DNA of 10,953 nt. Source: Vulcanimicrobiota bacterium. Its GTDB lineage: Bacteria; Vulcanimicrobiota; Vulcanimicrobiia; Vulcanimicrobiales; Vulcanimicrobiaceae. Location of the stretch: NCBI GenBank assembly GCA_013043945.1, contig JABEUW010000213.1, positions 1 to 10,953 of the forward strand. Reading direction: 5' to 3'. Below, in pieces: positions 6,139 through 10,953 of this stretch. Position numbers and translations under genes: made by a program. Positions within the stretch are counted from its first letter, which is position 1; every line of letters begins with the position of its first letter. A model generated the notes under the pieces. That model ran no database searches. It was not told where the DNA came from and saw only the letters and a program-made list of their open reading frames with translations.

Positions 6139-7560
6139 ATGAGCGGCAGTCCGACGATCATTCAGGGCGGCATGGGCGTCGGCGTTTCGAGCTGGCGGTT
6201 GGCTGGTGCCGTTTCAGGGCTTGGCCAACTCGGCGTCGTTTCGGGGGTGGCGCTCGATCAGATCTTTGCCCGCCGCCTGCAAGATGGTGATCCAGGCGGG
6301 CACATGCGGCGCGGCGTCGAGAAATTTCCGTTTCAACACTTGGTAGAACGCGTTTGGAAGGCCTACTACATTCCGGGCGGCAGGGCAGCAAACCAGCCGT
6401 ACAAGAGGCTCTCCATGCCCGTGAAGCAGAGCTCGCCCAAAATCCAAGTGCTCTGCATGCTCGCGAATTTTGTTGAAGTGTTCCTTGCCCGCGAAGGCCA
6501 CGATAATCCAGTCGGTATCAATTATCTCGAAAAGATCCAGTTCCCACACCTTTCCTCGATCTACGGCGCGATGCTCGCCGGAGTCGGCTACATTCTTATG
6601 GGGGCAGGGATTCCACTAAAGATTCCTGACGTCATTGATCGCTTCATCAACCACGAGAGCGCAACCTATCCTCTCGCCGTAACCGGGGCGGGAGAGGCAG
6701 ACGATACGACGCTGCGATTTGCTCCACGCGAGTTCATGGAACGCGATCTTCCTCCACTGGAGCGTCCTAAGTTTATTGCGATCATCGCGTCGAATACGCT
6801 AGCGACGACGATGGTGAAAAAGACCGGCGGGCGGGTTGATGGCTTTGTCATTGAAGGGCCGACGGCGGGAGGGCACAACGCGCCTCCGCGCGGCAAACTG
6901 CAACTCGACGAAAGCGGCGAGATCATTTATGGCGAACGCGACAGCGTTGACCTGGAAAAAATACGTGCCTTAGGCCTGCCGTTTTGGCTCGCGGGCGGAT
7001 ATGCCTCTCCGGAGAAGCTGCGCGAGGCGCTCGCCGCGGGAGCGAAGGGTGTCCAGATCGGAACCGCGTTTGCATTTTGCACGGAATCCGCGCTGCGTGA
7101 GGACTATAAGCGCGCGTTGGTCGAGCAAGCAGTCGCGCGCAAAGCACACGTCCGGACCGATCCGCTGGCCTCGCCGACAGGGTTCCCTTTTAAGGTCGCA
7201 CAGATGGAGGGAACCATATCGCAGGACGACGTGTATGAAGAGCGCACGCGCATTTGCGACCTTGGATATCTGCGTGAAGCCTACAAAACGCCTTCGGGGA
7301 GGATCGCTTATCGCTGTCCGAGCGAACCGGCGAATATCTACGTCGCTAAAGGCGGTGCTATCGAAAACACCGTCGGACGCAAGTGTATCTGCAACGCGCT
7401 GCTGGCGGCGGTAGGGCTCCCGCAGATGCGTGAAGACGGGAGTATTGAGCCGAGTATCGTCACCTCCGGCGACGATCTAACGGAGATCGAGCGTTTTCTT
7501 TCGCCCGGCCGGCTCACATATTCCGCAGCCGATGTTATTTCCAAGATGACCGGAGCCTAA
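6139..7560 (+). CDS. FMN-dependent oxidoreductase, nitronate monooxygenase / FabK-PfaD superfamily
   Basis: A 473-residue TIM-barrel flavoprotein. It begins with the FMN-site motif IIQGGMGVGVS (7-17) and has the family E-G-P-T-A-G-G-H segment (Glu239 to His246), where the histidine corresponds to the catalytic one of nitronate monooxygenase and FabK. The phosphate-binding half follows: LAGGY (284-288) then G-V-Q-I-G-T-A-F (304-311). A C-terminal extension carries K-C416-I-C418-N. It is about 120-150 residues longer than FabK or classical nitronate monooxygenase and in length and layout closer to PfaD-type enoyl reductases of polyunsaturated-fatty-acid synthases. Substrate is unresolved: enoyl thioester reduction is suggested by fabI next door, nitronate oxidation is the default annotation. 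ATG 6139 is the first possible start, as an in-frame stop precedes it directly. Codon use looks less GC-rich than in the mqn genes. Confidence 0.85.
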   Translation: MSGSPTIIQGGMGVGVSSWRLAGAVSGLGQLGVVSGVALDQIFARRLQDGDPGGHMRRGVEKFPFQHLVERVWKAYYIPGGRAANQPYKRLSMPVKQSSPKIQVLCMLANFVEVFLAREGHDNPVGINYLEKIQFPHLSSIYGAMLAGVGYILMGAGIPLKIPDVIDRFINHESATYPLAVTGAGEADDTTLRFAPREFMERDLPPLERPKFIAIIASNTLATTMVKKTGGRVDGFVIEGPTAGGHNAPPRGKLQLDESGEIIYGERDSVDLEKIRALGLPFWLAGGYASPEKLREALAAGAKGVQIGTAFAFCTESALREDYKRALVEQAVARKAHVRTDPLASPTGFPFKVAQMEGTISQDDVYEERTRICDLGYLREAYKTPSGRIAYRCPSEPANIYVAKGGAIENTVGRKCICNALLAAVGLPQMREDGSIEPSIVTSGDDLTEIERFLSPGRLTYSAADVISKMTGA

Positions 7561-7599
7561 ATGGCAGGAGGCTCTTGCTTGCTCATCGGCGCATACTGA
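7561..7599 (+). other. Twelve-codon leader-like frame linking the FMN enzyme and fabI
   Basis: The stop TAA of the upstream gene abuts an ATG that opens a 12-codon frame reading MAGGSCLLIGAY. GGAG (7552-7555) stands five bases before this ATG. Its TGA (7597-7599) is embedded in TGAGG (7597-7601), which is the likely Shine-Dalgarno of fabI at 7606. The geometry would let ribosomes finish the small frame and restart at fabI. It may equally be chance; nothing in the peptide is recognised. Confidence 0.25.
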
Positions 7600-7605
7600 G
7601 GCTAT

Positions 7606-8403
7606 ATGGGACTTTTAGACGGCAAAATTGCATTGATCACCGGCGTTGCTAATCGTTGGTCGATCGCGACCGGCATCGCACGGGCTTTTCACTCGCACGG
7701 TGCGCGTTTGTGTTTCATCTATCAGGGAGAGCGCGTTCGAGACGAAGTAGAAAAACTTGCCGCCGAACTCGGGGAGGCGCACTGCTATCCGTGCGATGTC
7801 ACTTCCGACGAAGCGCTCGCCGAATTAGCTGCCGCCATACGACGAGACTACGGCAGCCTCGATGTACTGGTTCATTCTATCGCCTATACAAATAAGGAAG
7901 ATTTGAAAGGCAAGGTTTATACGACATCGCGCAATGGTTTTGCGCTTGCGCTCGACATCTCGTCCTACTCGTTGATCGCACTTTCAAATGCCTTCGTCGA
8001 TCTTTTAAATGACGACGCCAGCATCATTGCTTTGACGTATCTGGGCTCGACGGCAATCGTGCCGAACTACAATTTGGCCGGCATCGCGAAAGCGGCACTC
8101 GAGGCAATCGTGCGCTACCTCGCATACGATCTTGGCCCACGCGGAATCCGCGTCAATGCGATTTCCGCTGGGCCGATTTCAACTGCCAGCTCGCGGCAGG
8201 TGCATGGGCTGCGCTACATTCTCGATGTGGTAGCTGCCGAATCGCCTCTGCGTCGCAACGTGACTCCAGAAGATGTCGGCAAGACGGCCGTCTACCTCGC
8301 CTCGGATCTCGCGCGTGCGGTGACGGCCGAGGTGCATTTTGTCGATTCGGGCTTCCACGCCATGGGAATCTTCACGAACGGACGCACGCCCGAATCGGTA
8401 TAA
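7606..8403 (+). CDS. fabI: Enoyl-[acyl-carrier-protein] reductase FabI (NADH/NADPH, SDR type)
   Basis: A 265-residue short-chain dehydrogenase that reduces the trans-2-enoyl-ACP double bond in the last step of each fatty-acid elongation round. It has the FabI-specific nucleotide loop G13-V-A-N-R-W-S-I-A rather than the general SDR TGxxxGxG. It also has D64-V-T, the HSIAY segment (90-94), and the FabI active site with Tyr145 (LTYLG), Tyr155 and Lys162 spaced Y-x6-K in PNYNLAGIAK. The RVNAISAGPISTAS block precedes the mobile substrate loop. Length matches the usual 255-265. A TGAGG site four bases before ATG 7606 supports the start. The N-R-W-S-I-A-T-G variant has Thr where many FabI have Trp or Tyr. 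It follows the FMN enzyme gene by 45 bp and is probably co-transcribed with it. A hairpin follows the stop. Confidence 0.95.
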   Translation: MGLLDGKIALITGVANRWSIATGIARAFHSHGARLCFIYQGERVRDEVEKLAAELGEAHCYPCDVTSDEALAELAAAIRRDYGSLDVLVHSIAYTNKEDLKGKVYTTSRNGFALALDISSYSLIALSNAFVDLLNDDASIIALTYLGSTAIVPNYNLAGIAKAALEAIVRYLAYDLGPRGIRVNAISAGPISTASSRQVHGLRYILDVVAAESPLRRNVTPEDVGKTAVYLASDLARAVTAEVHFVDSGFHAMGIFTNGRTPESV

Positions 8404-8404
8404 G

Positions 8405-8436
8405 GCCTCTCTCCGATTGGCCGTCAACCGAGAGGC
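8405..8436. terminator. Hairpin between convergent fabI and cytochrome gene
   Basis: Seven-base perfect arms GCCTCTC (8405-8411) and GAGAGGC (8430-8436) enclose an 18-base loop, in the 55-bp gap between the ends of two convergent genes. The position suits a bidirectional terminator. Against this, the loop is long and neither side has a real T-run, so intrinsic termination would be weak. Confidence 0.4.
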
Positions 8437-8458
8437 AAACCTTCCAAATGATATCCCG

Positions 8459-9082
8459 CTATTTCAGCGATTGTACGTAAGTCGCTATATCGAGAACATC
8501 CTTATCGCTCAGCGTTCCGGGATAGAGATTCGGCATTGGTAGCGCGGGGTTTTTAATCCACGCAACGGTCTGAGCGAGGTTTTTGCGCGAGTCTTCATTC
8601 TGCAATGAAGGCCCCATGCCGCCTTGCGCATCAGCGCCGTGGCAGTTCGCACAGTGCTGTTCGTAAAGTGATTTCCCGTGCGGTATATCCCCGACATCTG
8701 CAACCGCCGCCGGAGTACTCGCTGCCGTTGCCATCGCCCGTGGGGTAGGCGCTGCGGTCACGAGCGCTTTCGGAGCCGTCGTGGAAACGAGTTTCGGGGT
8801 ACTTTGTGCGATCGATTTCGCCGAGGGTCGTGCCGAAGGTACGATCGCATGCGGAAATGCCTTGTCATGCTGAGGCGATATCGAAACCGCGGTGCTCGGC
8901 TGCGCGACCGCCGAAGGAGCACGAGGCGACGCGGTCGCGGCACGAGCTTTTGGGTTGGTGGTCGTCGTTGGAGCGGCGGTAGCGCCGGGTGTCGAAGCCG
9001 CAGGCTTCGTCGTTGTCGCCGTCTTCGCACAGGCGCTGAAAAGAACGAGCGCGAGCATTGCAGTTGCAGTTCTACGTATCAT
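8459..9082 (-). CDS. Lipoprotein-anchored c-type cytochrome
   Basis: A 207-residue protein with a lipoprotein signal peptide: basic MIRR, a hydrophobic stretch, and lipobox L-F-S-A-C with the acylated Cys18. Residues 19 to about 128 are a low-complexity tether dominated by Ala, Thr, Pro and Ser. The C-terminal 75 residues form one class I cytochrome c domain: haem-binding C144-A-N-C147-H148, the G-G-M-G-P-S-L loop (154-160), probable sixth ligand Met183 in ALPMPNLYP, and the closing helix DVLDIATYVQSL. The protein should sit on the outside of the cytoplasmic membrane, or on the periplasmic side, and pass electrons one at a time. Redox partners are not encoded nearby, although the mqn genes show that the cell has menaquinone. 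TGAGGT lies about nine bases before the ATG. It is 66 bp downstream of mnmA on the same strand and may be co-transcribed. Confidence 0.92.
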   Translation of the reverse strand: MIRRTATAMLALVLFSACAKTATTTKPAASTPGATAAPTTTTNPKARAATASPRAPSAVAQPSTAVSISPQHDKAFPHAIVPSARPSAKSIAQSTPKLVSTTAPKALVTAAPTPRAMATAASTPAAVADVGDIPHGKSLYEQHCANCHGADAQGGMGPSLQNEDSRKNLAQTVAWIKNPALPMPNLYPGTLSDKDVLDIATYVQSLK

Positions 9083-9148
9083 CGATCGCTAACCTCAACT
9101 TTCTTTGAAGGTCGGCTCTTTCGCCCTTGCTGCTCGCGCTCCCGGGGC

Positions 9149-10228
9149 TTACGAAAGGATCGCCTCGCGGATCGTCGCCGCGCCGAGTACTTCCTCACCC
9201 TCCGGGGCGAAGAGCGCGACCAATTGCCCCGGGGCGATCGCACGCTGCGGCGCGGCGAAGTGCAGCGTCAGCGAACCGTCGAGCTCGCGGCGTGCGATCG
9301 CCCGCGCCGGCGTGCTGCGATAGCGAATCATCGCATCGACCTCGCGCCCCGCGTCAAAGCCTTCATTACGAATAAGGTTGACCTCATCGGCATGTAAGCC
9401 GTCGGCAAGCAAATCCTCTCCACGCCCGACAACGACGGTATTACTCTCCGCATCGAGCCGAATAACGTATTTTGGTTCGGAGGAGCCGCCGAGCGGCGCG
9501 CGCTGGCCGACGGTGAAATTTGCAACGCCTTCGTGGGTGCCGAGGAGGGCGCCGTCGGTGCCGACGAGTTCGCCCGCTCGCTGCAATCCCGGGCGAACGC
9601 GTGCGAGAATATCGCGGTAGTCTCCACCTTCGACGAAGCAGATATCCTGCGACTCGGGTTTGTTGTGAATCGGCAATCCAAAACGACGCGCGTGCTCGCG
9701 CGTCTGCGCTTTATCGAGTCTGCCGAGTGGGAGTAGCAAGCGATCGAGTTGATCGCGGGTGAGTTGCGCGAGCGCGTACGCTTGATCTTTCGCCGATGGA
9801 TTGCGGAACAGGTGCGGGCCGTCATCGCGATGCTCGATCCGCGCATAATGCCCGGTCGCGACGTAGCGCGCGTCCATGCGATCGGCATAATTACGCAGGG
9901 TCCCGAGTTTCACGTGATTGTTGCAACTCACGCAGGGATTCGGGGTGCGTCCACGCGCGTACTCATCGGCGAAGCGCTCGATAACGGTACGGCGAAATGC
10001 TTCCTCGAAATCAAGAACGTAATGCGGAATGCCGAGGATCGCCGCGCTCCGGCGCGCGTCGTCGAAATCGTCGATCCCGCAGCAGCTCTTGGCGTGCGCG
10101 GGCTGCGTCGCTTCGTACATCCGCATCGTCACGCCGATGACCTCGTAGCCCTGCTCGGCCAAGAGGGCGGCCGCGACCGCAGAATCGACTCCGCCGCTCA
10201 TCGCGGCAATCACACGCGTCTTTGCCAT
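9149..10228 (-). CDS. mnmA: tRNA-specific 2-thiouridylase MnmA
   Basis: A 359-residue cytoplasmic enzyme that adenylates U34 of tRNA-Lys, -Glu and -Gln and replaces its 2-oxygen with sulfur. The PP-loop ATP motif S11-G-G-V-D-S16 lies right after the start. The two catalytic cysteines are Cys102 in TPNPCVSCN and Cys197 in PESQDICFVE, matching the spacing known from Escherichia coli MnmA (Cys102 and Cys199). The central VATGHYAR block, NFTVGQR and the C-terminal beta-barrel domain are present. Length is typical. ATG 10228 is chosen because the family begins a few residues before the PP-loop; the frame stays open 27 codons further upstream to 10309, but that stretch lies in the divergent RodZ-like gene and has no MnmA similarity. 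No good Shine-Dalgarno is visible. Sulfur donors (IscS/Tus-type relay) are not in the window. Confidence 0.96.
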   Translation of the reverse strand: MAKTRVIAAMSGGVDSAVAAALLAEQGYEVIGVTMRMYEATQPAHAKSCCGIDDFDDARRSAAILGIPHYVLDFEEAFRRTVIERFADEYARGRTPNPCVSCNNHVKLGTLRNYADRMDARYVATGHYARIEHRDDGPHLFRNPSAKDQAYALAQLTRDQLDRLLLPLGRLDKAQTREHARRFGLPIHNKPESQDICFVEGGDYRDILARVRPGLQRAGELVGTDGALLGTHEGVANFTVGQRAPLGGSSEPKYVIRLDAESNTVVVGRGEDLLADGLHADEVNLIRNEGFDAGREVDAMIRYRSTPARAIARRELDGSLTLHFAAPQRAIAPGQLVALFAPEGEEVLGAATIREAILS

Positions 10229-10275
10229 AGCTTCATACGAGGATAACGGGTTGACAAGGCTAACCACAAGCGCTA
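10229..10275. promoter_or_regulatory. Divergent 47-bp gap between mnmA and the RodZ-like gene
   Basis: The two genes are transcribed away from this gap, so each needs a promoter in or near it. A perfect TTGACA is on the plus strand at 10251-10256, but the matching -10 position would fall on the ATG of the RodZ-like gene. On the minus strand TATCCT (complement of about 10241-10246) could be a -10 for mnmA without a good -35. No firm promoter can be assigned. Confidence 0.3.
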
Positions 10276-10953
10276 ATGGCGGCGCTTGGAGAACGATTTC
10301 GGACTGCACGTGAGGCCCGAGGCCTCACGTTACCGGAGGTTTCCGAGCAAACCCGCATTCGTTCGGTCTATCTGGCGGCGATCGAAGAGGAGCAATGGGA
10401 TCGCATCGGGGCCGCGGTCTACGTCCGGGGCTTCATCCGCACCTACGGCGCCTTCCTGAAGCTCGACGTCGACCAGGCGCTCCGCGAGTACGCCGGCAGC
10501 GATGCCGTATGGGCCTCCCCCGAAGGGAGCCAGGAGCGCGAAGCGGAGGCGAACGCCACTGTTGCCGATACAGGGAAGCGCTCCCTCGCTCCTTGGCTCT
10601 GGGCCGCCGGGGTGGTCGCGGTGCTGCTGGTCGCCTACCTGACCTACTCTCTCACCAATTCTGCGCAGCCGGGCACTCCCATCGCCCTCGCCAGCCCCTC
10701 GGCATCCCCAAGCCCCGGTCCCGGCGCGAGCCCGAGCCCCGGCGCGAGCCCGAGCCCCAGCGTGAGCCCGAGCCCCGGCGGGAGCGTTCTTCCCGGGCAG
10801 GGTACGCTGGTCGTCACACTTGCGGGTACTTCGTGGATGCGGGTTACCGTTGACGGGAATGTTAGCATGGTGGGGACGTTTCCCGCCGGTACGCAACGCG
10901 CATTCCGAGGGAAGCACGTCACCGTGCGCGTCGGAAACGCGGCTGCCGTCACC
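10276..10953 (+). CDS. rodZ: RodZ-like protein: HTH, membrane span, Ser-Pro linker, DUF4115-like start (3' end missing)
   Basis: 226 codons are open from ATG 10276 to the window end with no stop. Residues 1-75 form a cytoplasmic HTH_25-type domain beginning MAALGERFRTAREARGLTL and including the hallmark A-A-I-E-E-E-Q-W-D and V-Y-V-R-G-F-I-R-T-Y. One membrane span covers about 104-126. Residues 139-170 are a Ser-Pro-Gly-Ala linker, partly built from an exact 18-base repeat. From about 176 a beta-rich segment (GTLVVTLAGTSWMRVTVDG) matches the beginning of the DUF4115 domain. This domain order is that of RodZ, which links the MreB cytoskeleton to the cell-wall elongation machinery and controls rod shape; whether this cell has MreB cannot be seen here. 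TGA at 10252-10254 closes the frame upstream, so ATG 10276 is the only good start, though it lacks a Shine-Dalgarno. Confidence 0.9.
   Translation, partial: MAALGERFRTAREARGLTLPEVSEQTRIRSVYLAAIEEEQWDRIGAAVYVRGFIRTYGAFLKLDVDQALREYAGSDAVWASPEGSQEREAEANATVADTGKRSLAPWLWAAGVVAVLLVAYLTYSLTNSAQPGTPIALASPSASPSPGPGASPSPGASPSPSVSPSPGGSVLPGQGTLVVTLAGTSWMRVTVDGNVSMVGTFPAGTQRAFRGKHVTVRVGNAAAVT
10308..10330. repeat. Perfect 10-bp inverted repeat inside the 5' end of the RodZ-like gene
   Basis: The arms ACGTGAGGCC (10308-10317) and GGCCTCACGT (10321-10330) are exact reverse complements separated by CGA. They lie in codons 11-19 of the RodZ-like gene, which read A-R-E-A-R-G-L-T-L. The transcript could form a very stable stem beginning about 30 bases after the start codon. 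Confidence 0.75.
10723..10776 (+). repeat. Three 18-bp tandem repeats encoding GASPSP in the RodZ-like linker
   Basis: Units at 10723-10740 and 10741-10758 are identical (GGCGCGAGCCCGAGCCCC). The unit at 10759-10776 differs at two bases and a nine-base partial unit follows. All are in frame and give GASPSP, GASPSP and SVSPSP. Such a repeat can change copy number by slippage without breaking the frame. Confidence 0.85.

Noticed and set aside
8678..9397. Plus-strand frames opposite the cytochrome and mnmA genes (also 9749-10246)
   Set aside because: The minus-strand products are certain (haem motif, PP-loop, catalytic cysteines), and the opposite frames are Arg-rich shadows.
10251..10279. TTGACA followed 17 bases later by TAATGG as a promoter for the RodZ-like gene
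   Set aside because: The -10 position covers the ATG, so the transcript would start inside the gene, and TAATGG matches the -10 consensus poorly.
10229..10309. Earlier start for mnmA at 10309
   Set aside because: The extra 27 residues do not resemble MnmA, which begins just before the PP-loop, and they overlap the divergent RodZ-like gene.
1..10953. CRISPR, transposon, phage, toxin-antitoxin or tRNA/rRNA genes
   Set aside because: No regularly spaced repeats, transposase or integrase motifs, terminal inverted repeats, small gene pairs of toxin type, or structural RNA signatures were seen.

Overview
This window looks like a chromosomal stretch of a high-GC, probably diderm (Gram-negative-type) bacterium that makes menaquinone by the futalosine pathway. 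The envelope-type genes (FtsK, a RodZ-like protein, a lipoprotein cytochrome c) and the overall gene style would fit a poorly cultured phylum such as Eremiobacterota (WPS-2), or alternatively Chloroflexota or Armatimonadota. That placement is a guess from style and not a homology result. No phage, transposon, CRISPR, rRNA or tRNA signal was seen.

Layout. (1) Positions 1-74, minus strand: the 5' end of a gene resembling the isocitrate/isopropylmalate dehydrogenase family, divergent from ftsK with only 36 bp between the two starts. (2) Positions 111-5972, plus strand: a tight five-gene run of ftsK (DNA translocase), a PAP2-type membrane phosphatase, mqnE, mqnA and mqnC. Neighbouring genes overlap by 1, 8 and 17 nt or are 11 nt apart, so this is very likely one transcription unit. 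MqnA makes 3-(1-carboxyvinyl)oxybenzoate from chorismate, MqnE (radical SAM) adds the adenosyl part to give aminofutalosine, and MqnC (radical SAM) later cyclises dehypoxanthine futalosine. The intervening hydrolase/deaminase (MqnB type) and the later MqnD step are not in the window.

(3) Positions 6139-8403, plus strand: an FMN-dependent oxidoreductase of the nitronate monooxygenase/FabK/PfaD superfamily followed 45 bp later by fabI (enoyl-ACP reductase). The 166-bp region before the pair holds a short perfect palindrome. Codon use here looks less GC-biased than in the mqn genes. (4) Positions 8405-8436: a hairpin between convergent genes. (5) Positions 8459-10228, minus strand: mnmA (tRNA 2-thiouridylase) followed by a lipoprotein-anchored c-type cytochrome with a long Ala/Thr/Pro/Ser tether. 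(6) Positions 10276-10953, plus strand: a RodZ-like protein (HTH, one membrane span, Ser-Pro linker, start of a DUF4115-like domain) that runs off the end of the window.

Themes: chromosome segregation and cell shape (FtsK, RodZ-like), quinone and electron transport (mqn genes, cytochrome c), lipid metabolism (PAP2, FabI, the FMN enzyme) and tRNA modification (MnmA). I did not find a clearly new defence or mobile system. The most unusual parts are the FMN-enzyme/FabI module with its short leader-like frames, the PAP2 protein with an altered first phosphatase motif, and the strong coding-region hairpin near the RodZ-like start.
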